From assembly GCA_016180085.1 (NCBI GenBank), contig JACPBX010000005.1, forward strand, positions 1 through 56,648: a DNA stretch of 56,648 nucleotides, read 5' to 3'. The notes beneath the pieces were generated by a model that was not told the DNA's origin, ran no database searches, and was given only the letters and a program-made list of their open reading frames with translations. Both the position numbers and the translations under genes were made by a program. This document shows, one piece after another, positions 1 through 7,186 of the stretch. How positions within the stretch are numbered: position 1 is the first letter of the stretch; every line of letters begins with the position of its first letter. The DNA comes from Candidatus Woesearchaeota archaeon (lineage in GTDB: Archaea; Nanobdellota; Nanobdellia; Woesearchaeales; UBA10216).

Positions 1-1
1 C

Positions 2-724
2 AACGGCAGGAAGATTTTAGTGGGCAACAGGAGTTACATGAAGGACAACAACATTGCCGTAGCAGTTGTAACTGAGGAAAAAATAGCTGGATTGGAAAAA
101 GAAGGCAAAACCGCTGTTATTGTCGCTTTTAGCAGGCAGCTTATTGGCGTGATAGCAGTCGCTGACACTCTGAAGGAAAACTCAAGGCCAGCCATTGGGC
201 AGCTGCAGAAGATGGGCAAGGAAGTGATAATGATGACCGGAGACAATGAAAGGACAGCGGCGGCCATAGCCCAGCAGCTGGGAATTCAGCGTGTATTGGC
301 GAACGTGCTTCCCGGAGAAAAGGCAGCGAAAATAAGGGAACTTCAAAACGAAGGCATGGTTGTTGCCATGGTGGGAGATGGCATTAACGACGCTCCAGCC
401 CTTGCACAGGCTGACGTCGGGATAGCGATTGGAGCCGGCACTGACGTTGCGAAAGAAACAGGCGGCATTGTGCTGATGAGGGATGACCTGCGGGATGTTG
501 TGGCAGCCATTGACCTCAGCAGAAAGACAGTGAGCAAGATGAAGCAGAACCTTTTCTGGGCGTTCTTCTACAATGTCGCCCTCATTCCGGTGGCTGCTGG
601 CGTCCTTTATCCCTTCACAGGCCTGCTCCTTAATCCTATATTTGCTGCAATAGCGATGGCTTCGAGCTCAATAACCGTTGTTGGAAACTCGCTGCTTCTG
701 AACAGGTATAAGGTAAAGCGGTGA
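2..724 (+). CDS. copA: Cu(+)-type P1B ATPase, C-terminal part (runs off the window start)
   Basis: The reading frame is open from base 2, so the protein begins before the window; the GTG at 20 is internal. About 240 residues remain. They hold the end of the nucleotide-binding domain, the HAD hinge [13 protein letters not shown] and [16 protein letters not shown], then the last two membrane helices with the FYN and MASSS motifs. In P1B ATPases the YN and MxxSS pair on helices 7 and 8 marks Cu(+)/Ag(+) transport, so this should be an ATP-driven copper exporter. The CPC helix and any metal-binding domain lie outside the window. It is on the same strand as, but 195 bases from, the next gene. A copper role matches the cupredoxin at 3.4-3.9 kb, but no shared operon is visible. 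Confidence 0.93.
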   Translation, partial: NGRKILVGNRSYMKDNNIAVAVVTEEKIAGLEKEGKTAVIVAFSRQLIGVIAVADTLKENSRPAIGQLQKMGKEVIMMTGDNERTAAAIAQQLGIQRVLANVLPGEKAAKIRELQNEGMVVAMVGDGINDAPALAQADVGIAIGAGTDVAKETGGIVLMRDDLRDVVAAIDLSRKTVSKMKQNLFWAFFYNVALIPVAAGVLYPFTGLLLNPIFAAIAMASSSITVVGNSLLLNRYKVKR

Positions 725-919
725 CCACAAAATTTTTCAGGTACGCCGGAAATTATTCAAAAAATAGCCATTTTTCAGCATGATTTGCGGCAACAGCCGG
801 AACATTTCTTTATTCAGCAGATTATTTTCAAGAAATCTGGGCATAACTTCTTTAAGATGTAAATTTGTTGAAGTAAGCAGCGGTCGATAGCACCGCATAA
901 GCAGATAGGGCTGTTATCC

Positions 920-1129
920 ATGAAGCTAGTCTATTCCAAACATGCAAAAAAGAGGCTGAAGCAAAGAGGGATTGCGGAATTTGAGGTCGAACATATTCTG
1001 CAGCATCCAATAAGCATCAAGAACTTGCCAGAAGGGCTTGAGGAGGCTGTTGGAGAGTCAAACAACAGGATTATTAAAATCGTTTTTGACAGAAAAGAAA
1101 ACTATATAAAGATTGTAACGGTAGTGTGA
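920..1129 (+). CDS. DUF4258 family small protein (putative toxin of a TA-like pair)
   Basis: This 69-residue protein starts with a conserved HAKKRLKQRGI helix followed by beta strands, the layout of DUF4258. Members are often encoded beside small antitoxin-like partners and resemble RelE/MqsR-sized toxins, but toxicity is not established here. The stop codon overlaps the ATG of the following DUF2283 gene (TGATG), so the two are translationally coupled. The same pair recurs at 9.1-9.5 kb. Family assignment is by pattern; toxin function is inference. Confidence 0.75.
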   Translation: MKLVYSKHAKKRLKQRGIAEFEVEHILQHPISIKNLPEGLEEAVGESNNRIIKIVFDRKENYIKIVTVV

Positions 1130-1341
1130 TGGGTATGAAATTTGAATATGATAGGAAAGTGGATGCGGCATATGTTTATTTAGTTCACCCTATAAAGGAG
1201 GGGCAAGCTAAGATTCAACGCTGCTTGAATGAGGACATCATACTTGATTTTGACAGAAAAGGGAAGCTTTTAGGCGTAGAAATTCTGAATGCGAGCAAAA
1301 TCCTAAACAAGAAAGCGCTTTTGAAAGCTCAAGCCGTTTAA
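1129..1341 (+). CDS. DUF2283 family small protein (putative antitoxin partner)
   Basis: A 70-residue protein with the DUF2283 pattern: FEYDRKVDAAYVYL, a central strand ending in DIILDFDRKGKLLGVEILNAS, then a short basic tail. The start is ambiguous among GTG 1126, ATG 1129 and ATG 1135; ATG 1129 overlaps the preceding stop and is preferred for coupling. DUF2283 is frequently the downstream neighbour of DUF4258, which supports a two-gene module. The stop codon also abuts the convergent membrane gene whose stop is at 1338. Confidence 0.75.
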   Translation: MGMKFEYDRKVDAAYVYLVHPIKEGQAKIQRCLNEDIILDFDRKGKLLGVEILNASKILNKKALLKAQAV

Positions 1342-1913
1342 AGGGATTTGAGGGCGTTTAGCAAAGTAAATACGCCTATTCCGATGAACAGCAGCGCGGA
1401 AACTACCTGTATGGCTTCTTCGCTCAGGTGCCTGCTGATGAATTTCCCCGCGTTGAGCATTACAGCCAGCACGACCGCTATTCCGGAAAGCGTCCCAAGG
1501 AGCGCCAGCAACAGGTTGTACTGGGTTCCGAACAGGAGGGCTGCGAACTGCGACTTGTCTCCGAACTCGCTGAAAAAGAACAGGATGAATGCTGCGATTA
1601 GCACTGAGCGCTTTGTCATGCCTTTCGCTTTTGCGCTTTCATTTTCCTCTTTTTTCAGAAGCGTGTAAATCCCGAACAGGATAAAAATGGCTCCTGCTGC
1701 AATAGAGATAGGCGCCCGCGGAAGGTATTTTGAAGCATAGTTCCCAAGGGCAACCGCCGAACCGTCAACAACTGCAGAAGCAGCCATTGCTCCAAGGAAT
1801 ATCTGCATGGTGTGCCTGTACCTTGCAGCCATTGCCATCATTGCAAGCTGCGTCTTGTCGCCAATCTCTGCAAGGGCGATTGTCACAAAAGGCACCAAGA
1901 AGTCCTGCAGCAT
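1338..1913 (-). CDS. TMEM165/GDT1 (UPF0016) family cation exporter
   Basis: This 191-residue membrane protein has two homologous halves, each with three predicted helices. Each half opens with the family signature E-x-G-D-K-[TS]: ALAEIGDKTQL near residue 15 and FFFSEFGDKSQF near residue 115. The acidic residues of these motifs form the ion site in GDT1/TMEM165 and bacterial Mn exporters, which move Mn2+ or Ca2+ out of the cytoplasm against protons. A lysine-rich cytoplasmic linker (KKEENESAKAKGMTKR) joins the halves. Length is typical for the prokaryotic family. The exact ion cannot be read from sequence. Confidence 0.92.
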   Translation of the reverse strand: MLQDFLVPFVTIALAEIGDKTQLAMMAMAARYRHTMQIFLGAMAASAVVDGSAVALGNYASKYLPRAPISIAAGAIFILFGIYTLLKKEENESAKAKGMTKRSVLIAAFILFFFSEFGDKSQFAALLFGTQYNLLLALLGTLSGIAVVLAVMLNAGKFISRHLSEEAIQVVSALLFIGIGVFTLLNALKSL

Positions 1914-1934
1914 TTTTTGTGCCTCTCCTGTTCC

Positions 1935-2480
1935 CTATTTCTCCTCAAGCCTTTGAGTTGTAAACCTGGAAATCTTCACATTCCTGTCGTTCCATAGCTC
2001 TGAGGCAAGCCCTGCCTTTCTGAGCGCGTTCTGCACTGTCTCAGCAGCAGTCCATTTGTATTTCCTTGCGTCCTCCGGCAGCTGCAATGCCTTGAACAGC
2101 CCATACTGAATGAAGATGCCGTGCTTTCCGGGCTTTATGCCGCTGATTCCGGTCAATTGGAATTTTGACAGTACGTCAATCCTTATCCGGAGCTGCTGCA
2201 GCTCGTTTTTCCTGACAGCCTTAAACCTTGGGTCTTTAAACGCAGCATCCCTTGCTGCCATTATTACGCCATCAATTAACGGGTAAGTGCCTTGCGGGTA
2301 GCCCATGCTGCCGCTCAATTCGCCGTTCCTGAGAATTGTAACAAATATCCCTGGCTGCTGCGAAAATATTTTTTGCTTTCTTACAGAAACTGGAACATGG
2401 ACTGTTTTGTGTTTCAAGGCTTTTTCAATGGCTTCTCTCGCAAGGCTGAGAAGCGTCTTGCCTTGTGTCTTTGATACCAT
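1935..2480 (-). CDS. AMMECR1 domain protein
   Basis: The 181-residue product covers a whole AMMECR1 domain: the central turn LSGSMGYPQGTYPLIDGV corresponds to the conserved LRGCIG region, followed by AARDAAFKDPRF and a C-terminal segment with KYKWTAAET. The family is universal in archaea and found in eukaryotes; in some prokaryotes it pairs with MEMO and radical-SAM proteins. Its reaction is unknown, and neither partner is nearby. Here the usual LRGC cysteine is replaced by serine. It is on the same strand as the GDT1 gene, 21 bases upstream of it, so the two are probably co-transcribed. Confidence 0.88.
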   Translation of the reverse strand: MVSKTQGKTLLSLAREAIEKALKHKTVHVPVSVRKQKIFSQQPGIFVTILRNGELSGSMGYPQGTYPLIDGVIMAARDAAFKDPRFKAVRKNELQQLRIRIDVLSKFQLTGISGIKPGKHGIFIQYGLFKALQLPEDARKYKWTAAETVQNALRKAGLASELWNDRNVKISRFTTQRLEEK

Positions 2481-2535
2481 AGCGCAGGCTTTTTATGGCA
2501 AGCTTTAAATATGTTTTTGCTGGGAGTTGTTTCCA

Positions 2536-3345
2536 ATGAAAGCCCTGCGCAGCCTACTTGGCTCGATGTATGTAGTTACCATTGCTCTTCTATTACTGCT
2601 GGCTGCTGTTGCCAGCTATAGGCAGGGAACCTTCCCGGGAAGCCTTTTAATAGCCGTCTTTGCCTGCAGTATTCTGGATTTGCTGGTTGCAAGGTTTTTC
2701 CTTAAAAGGAAAGGGTTCAGGTTTCCCTATTCCGGATTCATCAGCGGCACTATTATCGGCTCGATAGCGCCGGTGAATGCGCCGGCAGCTGCAATCTTGG
2801 TGGCTGCTGCAGTAGCCATAGCATCAAAGTATCTGATAAGGCTAAAAGGGCGCCACATCTTCAACCCCGCAACACTTGGCCTCTTGGTTTCGCTTTGGTT
2901 GTTCAGTCTGGGTGATGTTTGGTGGGCTGCATCCCCGATAGTATGGGTTGCGGGCTTTGCCTTCCCTCTGACATTGCTTCTCTTAGTTGCAAATTACCAG
3001 GCCGGCAAGTTGAGGGTTTCAATGCCGTTCCTTGCTGCCACGGCAATCCTGTATGCTGCCACGCAGTTTATTGCTGTCCCTTTCACTGCCGCAGGCTTGT
3101 TTACCTTCTTCAGCAGCCTGCCATTTTATTTTGCTTTCATTATGCTGTCAGAGCCGAAAACTTCCCCCAATGCACCAAGGGAGCAGATTATTTTTGGTGT
3201 CTCAGTGGCAGTGCTTGTCTTTGCCCTGGAACATGCCCACGTGAAATACCCGTTCTTTGTTGCCTTGCTGGCAGGTAATCTGGTGTATTCGTTGTATAGA
3301 AGCGGCTTTTTTCACAGAAAAATAAGGCAACAAAAAGAAGCATGA
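2536..3345 (+). CDS. RnfD/NqrB-like integral membrane protein, stand-alone
   Basis: The protein has 269 residues and roughly eight to nine membrane helices. Two stretches match the RnfD/NqrB core: GRHIFNPATLGLLVSL and FAFIMLSEPKTSPNAPREQ, which correspond to the conserved HxFNPA and (D/E)PxTSP regions. In Rnf and Nqr complexes this subunit carries flavins and forms part of the ion path. No other Rnf or Nqr subunit is present in the window, so this is a lone member. ATG 2536 is preferred to TTG 2527. The gene converges on a cupredoxin lipoprotein 17 bases away, suggesting but not proving a shared redox role. Confidence 0.8.
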   Translation: MKALRSLLGSMYVVTIALLLLLAAVASYRQGTFPGSLLIAVFACSILDLLVARFFLKRKGFRFPYSGFISGTIIGSIAPVNAPAAAILVAAAVAIASKYLIRLKGRHIFNPATLGLLVSLWLFSLGDVWWAASPIVWVAGFAFPLTLLLLVANYQAGKLRVSMPFLAATAILYAATQFIAVPFTAAGLFTFFSSLPFYFAFIMLSEPKTSPNAPREQIIFGVSVAVLVFALEHAHVKYPFFVALLAGNLVYSLYRSGFFHRKIRQQKEA

Positions 3346-3362
3346 AGAAGATTAAAAAGTTC

Positions 3363-3914
3363 TTACTCTACCACTATTGTACCGAAGAATGCCGGGTCGC
3401 TGCAGCAGTTCAGGTGGTCGTGGTATTTCCAGCTGCCCTTCTCGTTGAACGTGAACATGAATGGCTCGCCTGTTGCAAGGCCCTTGCAGGAGTCAAACTT
3501 GCTTCCTATGCATCCGCCAGGTTCAGGATAGACGACATGAGTCGGATGGACCGCTGACGCCGGCCAGTGCTGCGCTGTGTCCTGGTTCAGGAACAGGACT
3601 GTTTCACCTGCCTTGATTGTCAGGGTCTGGGGATTAAATCCAGTTGCCGTAATCAGTACTGTCCTCACGCCAGCCGCAGCGCTGGGTTGCTGCTGTTCCT
3701 GTGGCTCTGTCGGCTGCTCTGGAACCGGGGATGCAACAGGAGGCTGTGTCTCAACTGCTTCAGCCGCTTCTGCCGGAGCTTCAGGCTGGGCTTCTTCGCC
3801 GGCCTGCGGAGCCTGCTGCCCGCCATCTTGTGCGTATTGTGCGCAGCCGCTGACTGCAACTACAGTAATCAGAAGCAATGTTAAGGCAAAAATAACGTTA
3901 ACTCTCTTTTTCAT
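3363..3914 (-). CDS. Cupredoxin-domain lipoprotein
   Basis: Residues 1-24 form a signal peptide ending in a lipobox (VSGC), so the protein is exported and lipid-anchored. A linker of about 60 residues rich in Pro, Glu, Gln and Ala follows, then a cupredoxin-like beta domain (about 85-183) with the typical opening TVLITATGFNPQTLTIKAGE and closing FFGTIVVE. Potential ligands are the histidines in AQHWPASAVHPTH and in KYHDHLNCC. The usual type-1 copper loop C-x(2-4)-H-x(2-4)-M is not present in standard form, so colour and redox properties are uncertain. It may be an electron carrier or copper-binding surface protein. Confidence 0.88.
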   Translation of the reverse strand: MKKRVNVIFALTLLLITVVAVSGCAQYAQDGGQQAPQAGEEAQPEAPAEAAEAVETQPPVASPVPEQPTEPQEQQQPSAAAGVRTVLITATGFNPQTLTIKAGETVLFLNQDTAQHWPASAVHPTHVVYPEPGGCIGSKFDSCKGLATGEPFMFTFNEKGSWKYHDHLNCCSDPAFFGTIVVE

Positions 3915-3985
3915 AGCAACTACCCAGAATCAGCTTACTTATAAAACTTTCGGATGCAGTTGCCAAAACCGAACTTATACTGCAA

Positions 3986-4264
3986 TTACCACCTGAACTT
4001 TTTCAGCTCCTGCTTGAGCTCTGCAACGTCCTTTCGCAGGGCTTCGGCAGCGTCGCCTACAGCCTTCCTCGGCTTAACCTCGCCGTCTGTCTCAACAACC
4101 ATCTTTGGTATCCCTACCAGCGGATGGGAAATCGTGTATGTAGCTGTTTTAACGTGCTTGTTCTCCCAAAGCTTTGACTTCAGGCCGTTGCACAGGGTAT
4201 GGCCCTGGCCCTTTACCTCAAAAACAAGCCTTTTCGGCGTCTCTTCCAGAATAGCAAGCTCCAT
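3986..4264 (-). CDS. rpoL: DNA-directed RNA polymerase subunit L (Rpo11)
   Basis: The 92-residue product matches the archaeal Rpo11/RPB11 family over its whole length: LVFEVKGQGHTLCNGLKSKLWE, followed by ATYTISHPLVGIP and a C-terminal heptad-rich helix. With subunit D it forms the assembly platform of the archaeal RNA polymerase, the equivalent of the bacterial alpha dimer. The gene stands alone, downstream of nothing obvious on its strand, and diverges from the AbrB-PhoU gene across a 170-base region containing an A+T-rich minus-strand TATA candidate near 4288. Confidence 0.95.
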   Translation of the reverse strand: MELAILEETPKRLVFEVKGQGHTLCNGLKSKLWENKHVKTATYTISHPLVGIPKMVVETDGEVKPRKAVGDAAEALRKDVAELKQELKKFRW

Positions 4265-4374
4265 CGTCGTTTATCAAGCAATTCAGGGCTTATTTAAATT
4301 GGTTTCGGTAGCCACCAAATTTCCGCAGACACAGAGCAAAAGCGTATTTGCGTATTTAAAGTTTATATAAACGA

Positions 4375-4387
4375 AAATATTTATAAG
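4375..4387 (+). promoter_or_regulatory. TATA box for the AbrB-PhoU gene
   Basis: A-T run AAATATTTATAAG ends 48 bases before the ATG at 4435. The predicted transcript would carry a leader of about 20 bases containing GGTGGGAGGAG (4414-4424), a good Shine-Dalgarno match, so this gene is not leaderless unlike many neighbours. Confidence 0.6.
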
Positions 4388-4434
4388 TAGACCTATGTTC
4401 TTATGCTTATAGTCGGTGGGAGGAGTAGTTTTGC

Positions 4435-5349
4435 ATGGAAACCCGTAAGGTTCAGCGTTCAGGAAACACGTATTATTTGTACTTGCCGGCAGCGTGGTGC
4501 AAGTCCAACGGCATAGGCCATGATACCCAGCTTACGCTTGACACGTCAAGCGAAGGCAACCTCATTGTTTCTTCTGCTCCGGTAGCAGCCGAGGAAAAAC
4601 AGCTTGCCCTCAGTCTTTCTGAAACCAACGGGAAGCTTGACAGCAGGCTGGTTAACATGTTCATTGTCGCTTCCTATCTTAACCCTGTAAGGTCGTTCAG
4701 GATTAAGCTTGACAAGCCGATTTCATCGCTTGAAATCCTGGACCAGAAGAGGCTTCTGAGCAGCATAGAGCTTGTTGAGTTTGGCGAGGACCACATAAGC
4801 TGCGAGTCTTCCATATCGGTTGAAGACCCGGACGTCATTCTGAAAACAATGATAAGGAAAATCACCAACATGATCAGGGTAATGCAGGCCAAGGAGGCAA
4901 AGGAGCTTGTCCAGAGGTATGAGGAGGAGATAGACCGCAGCAACACCCTGATTCAAAAGGCCGTTATAAGCACGCTTATGTTCAAGCGGCCTTCAAAGCT
5001 GAGGCATATCGAGCTTTTTTACGTTGCCATGCTGTCAAAAGGGCTTGAGGGTCTGGCAGACCAGCTTGTCACGTCCACTAGCAGTAACAGCAGGCACAAC
5101 AAGGGGTTTGCAGAGTCCATGCAGGCGCTGCTGCTCAGCCTTCTGAAGTGCCTGGACACGCTGGATTACCGCTCAGCCTCGGCATTTGCCAATGAGGTTC
5201 TGGCTGTCCTTGACAGGTTTGACGAGAAAGACGCATCCGCAGGCAGGGTAAAGGGACTGCTGCAGCAGCTTTCTGAAACGGTTATCGACTGGTCTGTTAC
5301 AAGCGAGGTTGAGTCGAAGCCGGATGCTGAGAAGCAGAAGCCGCGCTGA
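4435..5349 (+). CDS. AbrB-type DNA-binding/PhoU-domain regulator
   Basis: The N-terminal 50 residues are an AbrB/SpoVT swapped-hairpin domain (RKVQRSGNTYYLYLPAAWCK), and the rest is helical with PhoU-like segments (about 90-290). This fusion is common in archaea, where it is annotated as a phosphate uptake regulator. It should bind DNA and sense phosphate or metal status through the PhoU bundle. No phosphate transporter lies nearby, so the target is unknown. The 304-residue length is normal for the family, and both the ATG and its Shine-Dalgarno site are clear. Confidence 0.85.
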   Translation: METRKVQRSGNTYYLYLPAAWCKSNGIGHDTQLTLDTSSEGNLIVSSAPVAAEEKQLALSLSETNGKLDSRLVNMFIVASYLNPVRSFRIKLDKPISSLEILDQKRLLSSIELVEFGEDHISCESSISVEDPDVILKTMIRKITNMIRVMQAKEAKELVQRYEEEIDRSNTLIQKAVISTLMFKRPSKLRHIELFYVAMLSKGLEGLADQLVTSTSSNSRHNKGFAESMQALLLSLLKCLDTLDYRSASAFANEVLAVLDRFDEKDASAGRVKGLLQQLSETVIDWSVTSEVESKPDAEKQKPR

Positions 5350-5547
5350 GGCTTGCTCAGCAGTTCTTAATAGCATTAATAGCTGCTTATTTTCCGTATT
5401 TTACGGCCTGGCATTTTAAACAGAAATTTCTCTGCAAGCGCGGGAAATTAAGGCAGTGCCCGTAAAATGCAGCATCCATTATAGCTTGTGAAACTTCTAA
5501 AAACAACTTGGGCAGCCTTCTAAAACATCCCTCAACTTCTGTTCATT

Positions 5548-5727
5548 ATGGCAACAGCCGCAGACATCCTGACATTCGTGCTTGTTTTCCTTATCGGCTT
5601 TGTATGTGGAAAGCTGTTTGCCTCAATCCAGCTTGCTGCAATGAGGACAGCAGCCAGAATCAACCAGCCTGAAGCTGCAGCGAGAAGGAGCGTTGACACG
5701 CTGATGCGATTGGGGAAGCGGTTGTAG
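5548..5727 (+). CDS. Small single-helix membrane protein, 59 aa
   Basis: ATG 5548 opens a 59-residue frame: a hydrophobic helix at residues 8-22 (LTFVLVFLIGFVCGKLF), then an amphipathic, Arg-rich tail (AARRSVDTLMRLGKRL). The helix-plus-basic-tail layout predicts a membrane anchor with a cytoplasmic tail. No TATA box or strong Shine-Dalgarno site is obvious, and no family is recognised. It ends four bases before the convergent methyltransferase gene. The alternative is a chance open frame, but hydrophobicity and codon use look coding. Confidence 0.45.
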   Translation: MATAADILTFVLVFLIGFVCGKLFASIQLAAMRTAARINQPEAAARRSVDTLMRLGKRL

Positions 5728-5731
5728 AATA

Positions 5732-6367
5732 TTACGTTTTCTCAATCCTGAAAAGCCCCACGTCAATCCTTCGCATCCTTGAGCGGTGGAAATCGTATGT
5801 TCTTTTAAGTTGCAGCTGCAACTGCAGGATGTTGGTGACGTTAAAGCCGTTATCGGCGGCAATCTTTTTGACAAAGCCTGCGGTTTCTATCTTGTGGAAC
5901 GAGTACACCACACCGGCAGCTTTGAACGCCTGCAGCAGGAATTGCCGGTCAGCATGCTTTTCCTTTGTTCCAAACGGCGGATTCTGGATTACAGTATCAA
6001 CCTTTTTGTTAAAATCTTCAATATCAGCTCTTATTATTTCAAAATTGGTCATTGTTGCAGCAGCTGTTATGTTTTTTTCAGCTATTGCCAACGCATCGTC
6101 ATCGTTGTCAACAAAGTAAGCCTTCTCAGCGCCAAGCAGCAAAGCGCTTATGCCCAGCAGCCCTGTGCCGCAGCCGAAATCAGCAACAGCCTTTCCCTGA
6201 ATGTCGCCATGCATGTACGCAAACCACACTGCTTCAGCTGCGGCTTCGGAGTCTGTTGCGTATTGCTCTTTCAGCAGCTGGGGCTTTCCGAATTTTTCGA
6301 ACACTGCCAGCTTTGACAGCACAATGGCTAGTTGCGATTTGCTTTGGATGTTTTCCCGGGATTTCAT
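5732..6367 (-). CDS. METTL5-like N6-adenine methyltransferase
   Basis: A Rossmann methyltransferase of 211 residues. The SAM-binding motif I is VADFGCGTGLLGI (about 61-73), motif II ends in FVDNDDDAL, and motif IV is NPPFGT (about 129-134), the signature of N6-adenine methylation. The opening SKLAVFEKFGKPQLLKEQYA and the F-HK spacing after NPPFGT are typical of archaeal METTL5 relatives, whose eukaryotic member methylates a single adenine in small-subunit rRNA. An rRNA substrate is therefore likely, though not shown. Confidence 0.88.
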   Translation of the reverse strand: MKSRENIQSKSQLAIVLSKLAVFEKFGKPQLLKEQYATDSEAAAEAVWFAYMHGDIQGKAVADFGCGTGLLGISALLLGAEKAYFVDNDDDALAIAEKNITAAATMTNFEIIRADIEDFNKKVDTVIQNPPFGTKEKHADRQFLLQAFKAAGVVYSFHKIETAGFVKKIAADNGFNVTNILQLQLQLKRTYDFHRSRMRRIDVGLFRIEKT

Positions 6368-6428
6368 GAGCGAACAACTCTAGGCATTTTTCACAATATT
6401 TAAAGCCTATTACCAATTCCCGGTAGGC

Positions 6429-7169
6429 ATGGGCCTACATCGGCTTTTGCTTGAGAGAGAAGTTAAGCAGGCAGATGAATACTTAAAAAGGGCGGGAATT
6501 TTAGGCGAGCAACGGCCTGCTCGAGCCATCAGGGCAGCACAATACGCACAAAGTGACTATAAGAGGGCATGCTTTCCAGACCTTATCCATATCTTACTAG
6601 AGCTAATGCCGTGGAAAACTAATCCTGACGAAAAGGCTCTGGTCCGTCGCGCCAAGCAGGGTGTGGCCTTTTCTTCCCAGATGCTTGCTTCGCTACGGTA
6701 CCAAATAGCTGTACAGAATGCAAGACCTGGTGGGCTCGAGGAAAAGGCAAGAGAGGACTTTGAAAAAAGCCTTAAATATTGCAGAGAAGCTGTTAGGGCC
6801 TTTGTAGACTTTCAGGATGCATTTACAACTGGTTATGAAGTTGCTAACCGTAAAATTAGGCTGCAAGATGTTTATGCTTTGCAGGTTAACCTTTGCCTGA
6901 GGCTCGCGCGTGATGATTATGCAAGGGCATTTTCTGTTGCCGGACATTCAGACCCGACAAATCTGGGCAGGCGTCATTTGCTGCGTGTTGGTAAGTGGTG
7001 TGATAATGTTTGGAAGTACAGCAGGATGGTAAGCCAGGTTTATCGTTCTGCCGAAACAGAGAAAATAGAACTTGATCTTCTATACAAGGAAGAAGCTGCA
7101 GCTCTGGGTAGAAATGCTAAAGAACTTGGCAACAATCTTTCAGTCACATTAAGAGGCCAGCAACGCTGA
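6429..7169 (+). CDS. Hypothetical helical protein, 246 aa
   Basis: No family recognised. The protein is almost entirely alpha-helical and charged, with segments resembling helical-repeat proteins (residues about 100-150 and 205-240), and has no signal peptide or membrane helix. It starts at ATG 6429, about 25 bases after an A+T-rich stretch near 6400 (ATATTTAAAG, 6396-6406), which suggests a leaderless transcript. It diverges from the METTL5-like gene and converges with the duplicated-domain gene that ends at 7187. It is likely a cytoplasmic scaffold or binding protein, but no role can be assigned. Confidence 0.7.
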   Translation: MGLHRLLLEREVKQADEYLKRAGILGEQRPARAIRAAQYAQSDYKRACFPDLIHILLELMPWKTNPDEKALVRRAKQGVAFSSQMLASLRYQIAVQNARPGGLEEKAREDFEKSLKYCREAVRAFVDFQDAFTTGYEVANRKIRLQDVYALQVNLCLRLARDDYARAFSVAGHSDPTNLGRRHLLRVGKWCDNVWKYSRMVSQVYRSAETEKIELDLLYKEEAAALGRNAKELGNNLSVTLRGQQR

Positions 7170-7186
7170 AACCTGTTCAGGCTTTC

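Noticed and set aside
3342-3557. Plus-strand frame overlapping the cupredoxin
   Set aside because: Antisense shadow of a gene with a clear signal peptide and domain.
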